A stretch of DNA of 64,000 nt, taken from positions 4,575,099-4,639,098 of the forward strand of contig NZ_CP036186.1 in NCBI RefSeq assembly GCF_015291885.1, in the 5' to 3' direction. Below the pieces are notes generated by a model, which saw nothing but the letters and a program-made list of their open reading frames with translations, had not been told where the DNA came from and made no database searches. Shown one piece after another: positions 15,925-24,128 of this stretch; the first letter of the stretch is position 1; each line of letters opens with the position of its first letter. The position numbers were made by a program, and so were the translations under genes. The DNA comes from Stutzerimonas stutzeri. GTDB lineage: Bacteria > Pseudomonadota > Gammaproteobacteria > Pseudomonadales > Pseudomonadaceae.

Positions 15925-16818
15925 ATGAGTTCTTGTGATACATCCCGTGGCTGTGGCCCTGAGGCGGCAACCACTGAAGCGGCAACCGCGCCTTCGAAGG
16001 AAGGAACCTGGGTCAGCAGTTTTTCTGTGCCCAAGATGGATTGCCCTTCAGAAGAGCGAATGATGCGGCTCGCGCTCAATGGCTTGCCTGAGCTCAATTC
16101 GTTGTCCTTTGATCTGAGCAGCAGACAGGTACGCGCTTTCCATGACGGTCCGGTTGACCAGATCGCGACCAAGCTGGAGTCGCTTGGTTTAGGGGCAACG
16201 CTTCTCGGCACTCAACCGGCCAGCCAGGAAGCAGCTTCGACCAATAGCGCCAGTGAAGAGCTGACTGCTTCCAAGGAGGCCGGCACGCTCAAAATCCTGC
16301 TCGGTATCAATGCCGCGATGTTTGTCATCGAGTTGGGCGCGGGCTTGATCGCTCAGTCGACGGGCCTGATCGCCGACTCGCTGGACATGTTTGCTGATGC
16401 AGCCGTCTATGGCCTGGCTCTCTTTGCGGTCGGTCGAGCTGCGCAGCTGCAGGTTCGCGCTGCGCACCTGGCGGGTATCGTCCAGATCGTATTGGCTCTG
16501 GGGGTACTCGTGGAGGTGGTTAGACGCTTCATGTATGGCAGCGAACCTGAGTCGATGCTGATGATGGGGATTGGCTTATTTGCACTCGTCGCGAACGCCA
16601 GCTGTCTGTTGATGATCTATGGCCATCGCGAAGGCGGTGCACACATGAAAGCGAGTTGGATTTTTTCGGCCAACGATGTGATCGCGAATATTGGCGTTAT
16701 CGCCGCCGGAGCTCTGGTGGCGTGGACAGGTTCTCCCTATCCAGATTTGGTGATTGGTACCGTCGTTGGCCTCATCGTACTGAACGGTGCGCGTCGAATC
16801 CTGGCATTGAAAGCCTGA
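15925..16818 (+). CDS. CDF-family metal cation transporter with N-terminal HMA-like domain
   Basis: Inner-membrane cation diffusion facilitator that exports Zn/Cd/Pb-type ions (family knowledge). The 297-residue protein begins with Cys-containing MSSCDTSRGCG. It then has an HMA-like fold of about 70 residues whose loop reads KMDCPSEER, with a single Cys instead of CxxC, resembling the MDCP loop of CadA ATPases. The membrane part (about 122-295) has D154-xxx-D158 in DSLDMFADA and the paired SANDVIAN motif (D251-xxx-N255). It lacks the long C-terminal cytoplasmic domain of YiiP-type proteins. The ATG is preceded by GGAGAGG. It is divergent from cadR. Confidence 0.88.
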   Translation: MSSCDTSRGCGPEAATTEAATAPSKEGTWVSSFSVPKMDCPSEERMMRLALNGLPELNSLSFDLSSRQVRAFHDGPVDQIATKLESLGLGATLLGTQPASQEAASTNSASEELTASKEAGTLKILLGINAAMFVIELGAGLIAQSTGLIADSLDMFADAAVYGLALFAVGRAAQLQVRAAHLAGIVQIVLALGVLVEVVRRFMYGSEPESMLMMGIGLFALVANASCLLMIYGHREGGAHMKASWIFSANDVIANIGVIAAGALVAWTGSPYPDLVIGTVVGLIVLNGARRILALKA

Positions 16819-16869
16819 CCAGCCGGATCGACAGCCACTCCCATTTTCCCAAACAGAGACGCGTAGCTT

Positions 16870-17175
16870 GTGACTGACGTTGATACGACTGAGATAGAAC
16901 AGTTGATGGCTGGATTGAGCGGCAAAATTGCCGAAGGGCATGCAGCCCAAAGTTGCGATGCAGCTTATGCTGTTTATTTGGAGCTTGAGGCGCTTCGTGA
17001 ACAATTCGCACCCAAGCCTGATGTGAATAGAACCCGTACAAAAGCCGGGGTGGAGAAAGCCTTGGAGCAAGCCAGCCAGAAGGCTTGGCGACTGTATGAG
17101 GCCTTTCACCTTGAAGTGCAGTATGACTTAGAATGGGCGAGCGGCTGCACTACGAGGACGCTTAGAAATTCTTGA
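16870..17175 (+). CDS. Small hypothetical protein
   Basis: The 101-residue, probably cytosolic protein starts at a GTG 51 bases after the CDF gene. It is acidic and Ala/Glu-rich with helical segments (IEQLMAGLSGKIAEGHAAQS, KALEQASQKAWRLYEAFH). There is no signal peptide or membrane helix, and I recognise no family. It could be the second gene of the CDF transcript. The C-terminal residues (GCTTRTLRNS) look ragged, so the end may be altered. Confidence 0.5.
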   Translation: MTDVDTTEIEQLMAGLSGKIAEGHAAQSCDAAYAVYLELEALREQFAPKPDVNRTRTKAGVEKALEQASQKAWRLYEAFHLEVQYDLEWASGCTTRTLRNS

Positions 17176-17390
17176 AAAAGATGAGAAGGCGCCGCATGGG
17201 CCACGGGTGAGGCCCCGCCGAAACGAAGCCATTGTGCCATTAAGAATGGCCGCTATGCAGCATCGAACGGTCAGATGGATGCCTGTCGTTTTTCGCTTTG
17301 GCGATGGCAGCTTGCTTCGCTACGATCAACGCTCCACAGGTACTCGGCTGGGTGGTGAAAGACCCAATGCTACCAGCGATTCGTAGTAGT
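17176..17390. other. Short intergenic stretch
   Basis: No gene, terminator or repeat that I can support lies between the hypothetical protein and the HAD pseudogene. Confidence 0.4.
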
Positions 17391-18032
17391 CTAGCGCCGA
17401 TCTGCCACAAGATTAGAGCTAGGCATGGGTGCGTGCTGAACGACATAAGAAGCAAAATCAGTTCGCGAGGCGAATCCAGGCTGCCCAGTTATTCCGTTCC
17501 GCTGTAAATGATAGCCTTGCATGCTTTGGGAAATTGGCCCCAAGGCGTCGGCCTCCAGCGTATCCCCAATCATCGCGATAGCGGAAGCGTCGCAGCCAAG
17601 CCGCTCTACGACTTGATGGTAGATAGCAGGCTCCGGCTTTATCGCTTCGATCTCGAAGCTCGTACACGTCGAACGTGGGCAGCAGTAGCTTGGCTGGGAT
17701 CGCATAAGGCGCCGCCAGGTTGGAACACAGCGCGAGTTCAGGCCGGGTTCCTTAAGCTGAGTTAGCGTTCCAGGGGGTCGAAAAGGCGAACACGTACCAG
17801 TTCGATGAAAAGGTCCTTTCAAGGCTAGCCAACTCAGAGCGGCTCAACTGCGCGCTGAAATAAGCGGCGGCTCCAGCCAGGCCCAAATTTCGAGGCATCA
17901 GAGTTCGGGGTCATCCGGCCTTGGTGTTTTGCCGTGCAGCCGCAGGTGCTGCATCAGTTGGCGGAAGGGATGGCGACGCCCACCTAACTGAAGAAGCGTG
18001 CCAAACACATCGAAAACTACTGACTGTATCAT
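17391..18032 (-). pseudogene. HAD-superfamily hydrolase, frameshifted
   Basis: The N-terminal text MIQSVVFDVFGTLLQLGGRR holds the DxFGTLL motif. It runs from 18032 to a stop at 17898, just after PRPDDPEL. Homologous text then appears in other frames: MPRNLGLAGAAAYFSAQLSR, and later IKPEPAIYHQVVERLGC with the motif IV acid region MIGDTLEADALGP. At least two frame changes separate these blocks, so no full protein is made. It is related to, and divergent from, the HAD gene that starts at 18180. Confidence 0.8.
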
Positions 18033-18179
18033 GCCGTTACCTCTACCGTTAGAGGCCGCGCGCCTAGAGACCTGTGAGGTCTCGATTGGAGAGGTGCAGG
18101 TATTTCTAAAGGGCACTGCTGCACCGGTACCGCTTCAAGATACCGCTCACTCGCCGCATATTCTTCGTAAGGAAAAATC

Positions 18180-18327
18180 ATGCCTGTCAAAGCAGTTATC
18201 TTCGATGCATTCGGGACCCTGCTGAGGATCCAGGATGGAAGACATCCTTACCGGCAATTGTTGACTATTGGTAGAGCGAATGGGCGCCGGCCCAGGCCTG
18301 ATGATGCGAGCGTTCTGATGGAGAGTC
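18180..18327 (+). pseudogene. HAD-superfamily hydrolase, 5' part (cut by IS66)
   Basis: It starts MPVKAVIFDAFGTLLRIQDG (motif I, DAFGT) with an AAGGA ribosome site and continues in frame to VLMESR, where the IS66 element enters at 18328. The frame resumes exactly after the element at 20837. The local paralogue on the other strand has the same start (DVFGTLL, GRRHPFRQL against GRHPYRQL). Confidence 0.88.
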
Positions 18328-18484
18328 GTAAGCGTCTAGCTAATTCACCTTGCGTATCTGTATCACAGGCTGCACGGGTAGCTTTATCACACGCTGAACG
18401 CCCGCCGTGTATCACATCGTGAACGCCTAAAAATCAGTGCGAGACTATTACGGGTAGGCTGTTTGGGGTGATACACCGCTGTGG

Positions 18485-20017
18485 TTACATGCCTGCTTCA
18501 GGCTGTATCCACTGATGCGGCAGCAGTTGACTGATTTCGCTTGCCCGCTGCGTTGGTAGCCGCATGAGCACGTCCTTCAGGTAGGCGTACGGATCGTGAC
18601 CGTTGAGGCGTGCTGACTGGATCAGGCTCATGATCGCAGCCGCCCGTTTGCCGCTGCGTAGTGAACCGGCAAACAGCCAGTTCGAGCGCCCCAATGCCCA
18701 AGGCCGAATCTGGTTCTCGACCTGATTGTTGTCGATGGGCACGGCTCCATCTTCCAGATAGCGCGTCAGCGCTAGCCAGCGTTTTAGGCTGTAATCCAGG
18801 GCTTTTGCCGTGGCTGATCCATTGGGCACCCGATCACGCTGGGCCAGCATCCAGTCATGCAGCGCATCGAGGATCGGTGAAGACTTTTCCTGGCGTATTC
18901 GCCAGCGTTCTTCATCGCTCATGTGCCGTGCTTGCCGCTCGATTTCATACAGCCCGGCAATGGAGTGCAGCGCCTGTTCGGCTAACTGGCTTTTGTTCGC
19001 TGAGTGCAGATCGAAAAATTTGCGGCGGGCGTGGGCCATGCAGCCAATTTCGGTGATGCCCTGCTCGAAGCTGGCCTTGTAGCCGGCGAAGTCGTCGCAG
19101 ACCAGTTTGCCATTCCACTGACCCATAAAATTGCGCGCATGCTCACCTGCACGGCTTGGGCTGAAGTCATAGACCACGGCCTTCAGGTCGGCGAAGGGTG
19201 TGGTGCAGTATGCCCAGACGTAAGCCCGGTGGGTTTTCTTCTCGCCAGGGGCCAGCATTTGCACGGGGGTTTCGTCGGCATGGATCACGCCTTGCGCCAG
19301 TACCGCCTCGCGCAGGGCATCGACCAATGGTTGGAGCTGTACGCCGGTTTGTCCGACCCACTGCGCCAATGTCGAACGCGCGATAGCCAGACCCGCACGG
19401 CCAAAGATCTTCTCTTGCCGGTACAGCGGCAGATGATCGGCGTATTTGGCCACCATGACATGAGCCAGCAAGCCGGCAGTCGGGATGCCCTTGTCGATCA
19501 CCTGGGCTGGTACCGGCGCCTGGATCAATGTTTCGCACTGGCGGCAGGCCCACTTGCCACGCACATGCTGTTCGACGGTGAACACGCCAGGCGTGTAATC
19601 CAGCTTTTCGCTGATGTCTTCGCCGATGCGTTGCAGCGGGCAGCCGCAGGCGCATTGAGTGTTCGGCGGCTCGTGACGGATCACAGTACGCGGAAACTGG
19701 GCTGGCAGCGGTGCGCGCTTGGGCTGTTGGCGGGGTTCAGCCGGAGCCGCCGGAGGATTGAGGGTTTTCAACTCCGCCTCGATAGCGGCAATGTCCGTGT
19801 CGAGCAAATCATCCAGCAGGCTGCCCTGGTCAGGGCTTAGTTGCTCGCTACGCTTGGCGAACTTGTGTCGCTTGAACCAGGCGATTTCATGGGTGAGCTG
19901 CTCGATGACGGTTTGATCGCGGTCGATCTTCTTGCCCATCGCATCGACCTGCGTGAGCAACTGCGCGGCCAATGCGCACAGTTGCTCACGCAGGTCGAGA
20001 TTGGGCGAGGAAGTCAT
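18485..20017 (-). CDS. tnpC: IS66 transposase TnpC
   Basis: The 510-residue DDE transposase has an N-terminal coiled coil (VIEQLTHEIAWFKRHKFAKR), a zinc-finger-like segment (CACGCPL ... CRQCE), and the IS66 core with IHADETPVQML, LVCDDFAGY and VENQIRPWALGRSNWLFAG. The full length indicates an intact gene. Confidence 0.95.
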   Translation of the reverse strand: MTSSPNLDLREQLCALAAQLLTQVDAMGKKIDRDQTVIEQLTHEIAWFKRHKFAKRSEQLSPDQGSLLDDLLDTDIAAIEAELKTLNPPAAPAEPRQQPKRAPLPAQFPRTVIRHEPPNTQCACGCPLQRIGEDISEKLDYTPGVFTVEQHVRGKWACRQCETLIQAPVPAQVIDKGIPTAGLLAHVMVAKYADHLPLYRQEKIFGRAGLAIARSTLAQWVGQTGVQLQPLVDALREAVLAQGVIHADETPVQMLAPGEKKTHRAYVWAYCTTPFADLKAVVYDFSPSRAGEHARNFMGQWNGKLVCDDFAGYKASFEQGITEIGCMAHARRKFFDLHSANKSQLAEQALHSIAGLYEIERQARHMSDEERWRIRQEKSSPILDALHDWMLAQRDRVPNGSATAKALDYSLKRWLALTRYLEDGAVPIDNNQVENQIRPWALGRSNWLFAGSLRSGKRAAAIMSLIQSARLNGHDPYAYLKDVLMRLPTQRASEISQLLPHQWIQPEAGM

Positions 20018-20078
20018 GCTGCTGATTGTGCCAGAGCAGGCGATCCGCGGAGATAAAGCGATGGGCTAATGGCAGGCG

Positions 20079-20414
20079 CTACAGCACTGTGATCGCACCG
20101 GCTGCACCAACCCGCTGCCAGGGTAAACCGAGCACCAAAGCCTGAAGCTGCTCGCTCTCGAGCTCGACCTCCGAGCCATGACGGATGCCTGGCCAGTGAA
20201 ACTTGCCCTGATTCAAACGCCGCGCAGCCAGCCAGATTCCCACGCCGTCATGCACCAGCACCTTCATCCGATTGGCGCGGCGGTTGGCGAACAGATAAGC
20301 ACAGTGCGGCTTCGCCGCACCGAATACCTCCACTACACGGGCCAATGCGGTCTCGGTGCCGGCGCGCATGTCCATCGGCTCAGTGGCCAGCCAGATGCTA
20401 TCGATGCGGATCAC
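20079..20414 (-). CDS. tnpB: IS66 accessory protein TnpB
   Basis: The 111-residue IS66 Orf2-family protein (MIRIDSIWLATEPMDMRAGT ... HCAYLFANRRANRMKVLVHD) is required together with TnpA and TnpC for IS66 movement. It overlaps tnpA by four bases. Confidence 0.93.
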   Translation of the reverse strand: MIRIDSIWLATEPMDMRAGTETALARVVEVFGAAKPHCAYLFANRRANRMKVLVHDGVGIWLAARRLNQGKFHWPGIRHGSEVELESEQLQALVLGLPWQRVGAAGAITVL

Positions 20415-20728
20415 GGGGCAAGCCCCCGGACAAAGCGGGCGCAGCCGTCAGGATCGGACACTGGCCATTTCACTGTGACTGACTGCTCGCCAAGCGATAG
20501 CTCAATAATCACCGATGCTGCAGTCGGCCGTTTGGGCGTAGCCCTCAATGGAACGAACGCCGGCAACACCGCGGGTAGCTGATCTCGGTAAAGCGGTAGC
20601 CATTTTCGAATGACGTTGGCGTTGATGCCATGGCGGATGGCAACGCTGGAGACGGTCGCACCCGGTTGTAGGCATTCCTGAACGACCTGGACCTTGAACG
20701 GTTTGGGGTAAGAGCTTCGTTGGCGCAT
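20411..20728 (-). CDS. tnpA: IS66 accessory protein TnpA
   Basis: The 105-residue protein has an N-terminal helix-turn-helix (TVSSVAIRHGINANVIRKWL), as in IS3-type OrfA and IS66 OrfA. It is the first gene of the leftward IS66 operon. Confidence 0.92.
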   Translation of the reverse strand: MRQRSSYPKPFKVQVVQECLQPGATVSSVAIRHGINANVIRKWLPLYRDQLPAVLPAFVPLRATPKRPTAASVIIELSLGEQSVTVKWPVSDPDGCARFVRGLAP

Positions 20729-20828
20729 GGAAATCCTAACGTTAAGGACGAACGCGTCCGCTTAAAAATACGCGGACACCATCGCCCTTAATGCTGGAGT
20801 TCGGAAGGTGACTTGGCTGGACGCTTAC

Positions 20829-21306
20829 GGAGAGTCGGATGACATTGACTCAAGCCGCAGCGCACCTCGAAATTCCAGCGAGTCCAGAAGAGCTTGCGTT
20901 TTTAGAGCGGGTATTGGTGCAGGAGATTGCTGGGATAGAGCCTTATCCCGATGGGCCTCCGGCTGTTAAGCTGCTTCAGCGCATGGATGTTCGCGTTGGC
21001 GTTTGCTCAAACTTGGCGTATCCATACCGAGAAGCCGTTTTACGCTGTTATCCCGACTTGGATGCCTATGCGTTCAGCTGCGATCTTGGCGTAATGAAGC
21101 CGGATCCAGCAATTTATCGTTGGTCATGCAACCAGCTAGGTGCTGAGCCGGGCGCGACATGGATGGTTGGCGACTCCATGCGATGCGATCGAGACGGACC
21201 TGAAGCAGCCGGCATCCGGGGATTCTTCCTCGAAAGAGCCAATACCAGCGGCGATTACACCGAGCTTGAAAGCTTTGCGGTAGCTGCGCTGACACTAGAA
21301 ACGTAG
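20829..21306 (+). pseudogene. HAD-superfamily hydrolase, 3' part (after IS66)
   Basis: Starts with the second copy of the target duplication and continues the frame of the fragment at 18180 (R then MTLTQAAAHLEIPASPEEL). It contains motif II/III-like text GVCSNLA and GVMKPDPAIYRW, and the motif IV acids in MVGDSMRCDRDGPEAAGI. Before the insertion the protein would have been about 205 residues. An ATG at 20839 could allow a truncated product without the nucleophile Asp. Confidence 0.88.
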
Positions 21307-21617
21307 ATTTAAAAGTTAAGAGATTCGCAGGTAGCGGAGCTAGCGTGCCCAATCGGCTGCTATCACCAGACGCGAAGCGAGCAGTTCAGAATCAGGACGT
21401 TGGCTAGGCTGGGTCCTCGAACACCGTACCTCTCTAGCTAAGCACTAGCCGGAGATTTGTCCGCAATGCCCTTCCGAGAAAGCACCTAAACCATGACGGC
21501 GGTTTCGCAATGTCTAGCAAGTTTTGGCGGTTTAGCTGCTTCCGCTATATCTGGTTATAACCGCCTATAACTCACTTGATCGTAACCGTCCGGCCAACCC
21601 GTCTTGCACCAGACGGC
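21307..21617. other. Intergenic stretch between HAD remnant and transporter
   Basis: The 311 bases have no supported gene. Around 21505-21590 there are several GGCGGTTT- and GGTTATAACC-like short repeats, but they do not form a recognisable attachment or origin structure. Confidence 0.35.
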
Positions 21618-22607
21618 TTATTGGGGAAATTGTCGACGCAAGGCTGGGTTTCCTCGCCAAACAAGCGCCGGTATTACGCGAATGTAGATCAGCTCCCCTA
21701 CCAACTCGACCAATGTCTGTGTAATTACCGCTGCGGCAGCTAGCCCTCGAATATCTTCAGGCAATGCTAAAGCCAGGGGCAGTACAACCAGAGAGTTTCG
21801 AGTTGATGAGCTAAAGGTTACTGCTCGTGCTGTCGTAGCTGGCAGCTTTGCAACGCCTGATGCCAGCGCCCCCAGTAATGGGGCCAATATTAAAAAGCCA
21901 ATGTATACAGGGATAACCGGAGCAAGAAGATTGATGTCGCGTACCACCGAAGATATCTGAGAACCAACCACCACGATCAGAACCGCAGCCATTGCTGGAA
22001 CGGGTAGCCATGCCCACGCTGCGTTCCACCCGGCGACAATGTTTGACCGTTTGGCAGCAGCTGCTGTAGCTACCGCCAAAAAAAGCGGCGCGACGATCAG
22101 AAGAATGAACGCTTCAACAAATGGCCCGATAGAGATTGCGACTTCGGACTGCCTACCCAGCATGAGTGCCAGGTAAACAGGTAGCAAAACAAACTGAAGC
22201 AGCAGTAGAACCGGAGTTGCCGAAAGAATCGCGCGCGAGTCGCCCTTGCCGATGTGAGTGAAGACCACCACGTAGTCGATACAGGGTGTCAGCAATACCA
22301 ATAAAGCGCCCACGAGTATGGCCGGGTGGTCTAAAAGGCCTCTAGTGATGCCCCAAACTAACAGCGGAATCAGTACGAAATTGGCGATGAGAAGTGCCGA
22401 CATGAAGCGTTTGTTGCTCAGCCCTTCACGCAAATCTAAGAAGGGTATTTGCAAAAACATTGCATACATCAGCACGGCAATTGTAGGGGTTACCAGCACA
22501 TTCAGGCCTTGTGCGGCTGAGGGTGATATCAATCCGCCGATTGCTGCCGCTATGACCGCTAGGAAATAGATCGGTATTTGGTTCTGCTCAAGCGTATCCC
22601 TGTTCAT
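21618..22607 (-). CDS. ACR3/BASS-type membrane transporter (arsenic-resistance-like)
   Basis: The 329-residue inner-membrane protein has about ten hydrophobic helices. It belongs to the bile-acid-sodium-symporter/ACR3 superfamily: LLVLLTPCIDYVVVFTHIG carries the conserved helix-breaking Pro-Cys, and ARAVTFSSSTRNSLVVLPLA is the paired crossover helix. Close relatives are often annotated as arsenic resistance protein, so it may export arsenite, but no arsR, arsC or arsH lies beside it. A GGAGAGGGG site precedes the ATG. Substrate is uncertain. Confidence 0.75.
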   Translation of the reverse strand: MNRDTLEQNQIPIYFLAVIAAAIGGLISPSAAQGLNVLVTPTIAVLMYAMFLQIPFLDLREGLSNKRFMSALLIANFVLIPLLVWGITRGLLDHPAILVGALLVLLTPCIDYVVVFTHIGKGDSRAILSATPVLLLLQFVLLPVYLALMLGRQSEVAISIGPFVEAFILLIVAPLFLAVATAAAAKRSNIVAGWNAAWAWLPVPAMAAVLIVVVGSQISSVVRDINLLAPVIPVYIGFLILAPLLGALASGVAKLPATTARAVTFSSSTRNSLVVLPLALALPEDIRGLAAAAVITQTLVELVGELIYIRVIPALVWRGNPALRRQFPQ

Positions 22608-22639
22608 TATCCCCTCTCCTGCACGAAAAGGGCATCAGA

Positions 22640-23330
22640 CTAGCAAACCTGCCTGGTAAAGAGGCCCACCAATGCCGCCGCAGCTGGCCGTTCACTCGCC
22701 CGCCGTGTCGGCAGTCGTGCCAGCACATCCTTGAGATAGGCATGACTGGATCAGACTCATGAACACCGCCTCCAGTTAGTCGCTGCGTAGCGCCCGGCAA
22801 ACAACCAGTTCTAGCGTCCTGGACACCACATCACGCTGGGCCAGCATCTAGTTATGCAGTGCGTTGAGGACGGTGAAACCAGCTCCTGCCGTATTCGCCC
22901 GAGTTCTTCATCGCTTATGTCGCGCACTTGGCGTTCGACTTTGTACGGCCCAGCGATAGCGTGCAGCGCCTGTACGGCCAGTTGGCTTTTGTTCGCCTCG
23001 TGCAAGTCGAAGAACTTGCGCCGGGCGTGGACCATGCCGCCAATTAAGGTGATGCCCTGCTCCTGTAGTCAGCAAAGTCGCCGCAGGCCAGCTTGCCATT
23101 CCACTGACCAAGTGATTGCGTGCTTGCTCACCGGCACGGCTGGGGCTGAAGTCGTACACCACGGCCTTCAGATCGGCAAAGGCCGTGGTGCGGTAGGTCC
23201 AGACGTAAGCCCGATGGGATTTCTTCTCGCCCCGGGGCGAGCATTTGCACCGCTGTTTCACCATGGATCACGCGGTGACGGTAAGGCGCTTCACCCGCCA
23301 TAGTCAGCTCCGCCAGGCAGCACCGATCAC
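22640..23330 (-). pseudogene. IS66 tnpC relic
   Basis: Shuffled frames on the minus strand match parts of an IS66 TnpC: an AVQMLAPG-like start, YVWTYRTTAFADLKAVVYDF, SPSRAGEQARN, and VHARRKFFDLHEANKSQLAV. These are followed by C-terminal traces. Many indels separate the blocks. It resembles, but is clearly diverged from, the intact TnpC at 18485. Its outer ends are approximate. Confidence 0.8.
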
Positions 23331-23375
23331 CATGCGTTACTACAACACATTCCTTTCTTGTGTAGCTATTGATCA

Positions 23376-23407
23376 AATGTCAGAAATAAGATCTTATATC
23401 TGACATT
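23376..23407. promoter_or_regulatory. 32-bp near-perfect palindrome, probable operator
   Basis: Arms AATGTCAGA and TCTGACATT flank ATAAGATCTTAT. Fifteen of sixteen base pairs match. The palindrome ends 17 bases before the ATG of the DUF6088 gene, so it would cover its promoter or start region. Placement and symmetry suggest binding of the homodimeric product (autoregulation), as in AbiEi-type systems. Confidence 0.7.
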
Positions 23408-23424
23408 ACAAACCGAGATTCGAT

Positions 23425-24039
23425 ATGCCATCAATTCCGAGTGCGATCCGGGAACGCAGCCAGTCGTTGAGAAATGGAGGCGTGCTCGCTCCTAAAGAGT
23501 TTCTCCATCTGGGAAGCCGCGCTGCGGTCGACCAAGCGTTTTGCCGACTAGTTAAAGCCGGAAATTTGATACGAGTGGCACGCGGAATCTATGCACTTCC
23601 TTTATCGATCAAAAGCCGACGCCGCGCTCCGTCTGCTGAGTCAGTGGCAAAATCGATCGCATCGTGGAAAAAGCAAGCCATCGCGCCTACAGGGCAATGT
23701 GCTGCGAATTCGCTTGGCCTAGCTCTGACTAGCCCCGTAAAGGAGGTACTACTTACCACCGGTCGCAGTATGAAAGTGGTCGCTGGAGACCAAACGGTCG
23801 ACCTCCAGCGGGCTCCCTACTGGATGCTTTCGCTTGGTAACAGCCTTGCTGGCGATGCCGTCAGAGCGCTCGCTTGGATAGGTCGCGACCGAGCAGATGG
23901 GGCAGCAGTAGCGCTTAGGAAGCGTTTGCCCAGTAACGAATGGAGCAAATTGAGTTCTGTGCGCGCGAGCCTTCCTAGCTGGATGGCTACTGCCATTGGA
24001 AGAGCAACTCTGGATAACCACACGCGAAGGCTGAACTGA
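23425..24039 (+). CDS. DUF6088/AbiEi-like winged-helix regulator
   Basis: The 204-residue protein has an N-terminal winged helix (SIPSAIRERSQSLRNGGVLA then GSRAAVDQAFCRLVKAGNLI, RVARGIYALP) typical of AbiEi-type antitoxin regulators. The second domain contains TGQCAANSLGLALTSPVKEV, a phrase found in DUF6088 proteins. No AbiEii nucleotidyltransferase follows; the next gene is an AAA ATPase 89 bases downstream. I therefore read it as a repressor of the ATPase/protease pair and of itself through the palindrome at 23376. A toxin-antitoxin role is possible but not supported. Confidence 0.75.
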   Translation: MPSIPSAIRERSQSLRNGGVLAPKEFLHLGSRAAVDQAFCRLVKAGNLIRVARGIYALPLSIKSRRRAPSAESVAKSIASWKKQAIAPTGQCAANSLGLALTSPVKEVLLTTGRSMKVVAGDQTVDLQRAPYWMLSLGNSLAGDAVRALAWIGRDRADGAAVALRKRLPSNEWSKLSSVRASLPSWMATAIGRATLDNHTRRLN

Positions 24040-24128
24040 TAACCGGTGGGCACCACAAAATACCAACCATCTTCCGTCTGAAAGAGTCTCAAACGGTTAA
24101 AGTATCGTTGAGCAAAAGGTAGAAACTC

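Larger units (their letters stand above)
18328..20828 (-). mobile_element. IS66-family insertion sequence (2501 bp)
   Basis: The inverted ends start GTAAGCGTC(T/C)AGC(T/C)AA. An exact 8-bp target duplication, GGAGAGTC, lies at 18320-18327 and 20829-20836, the length typical for IS66. It contains tnpA (20411-20728), tnpB (20079-20414) and tnpC (18485-20017), all leftwards. It interrupts the HAD gene, whose frame is restored if the element and one duplication are removed. Confidence 0.97.

Noticed and set aside
20839..21306. Independent small HAD gene starting at 20839
   Set aside because: The frame joins exactly to the 18180 fragment once IS66 and its 8-bp duplication are removed, and it lacks the motif I Asp, so it is the 3' half of a split gene.
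21505..21600. Short GGCGGTTT / GGTTATAACC repeats as a dif or attachment site
   Set aside because: They do not match XerC/XerD half-sites and have no consistent spacing.
23376..23407. Palindrome as the left end of the Tn7-like element
   Set aside because: It starts TGTCAGA like a transposon tip, but it is symmetric, lacks the 18-bp AGACAAAAT repeats, and fits an operator in front of a regulator gene.
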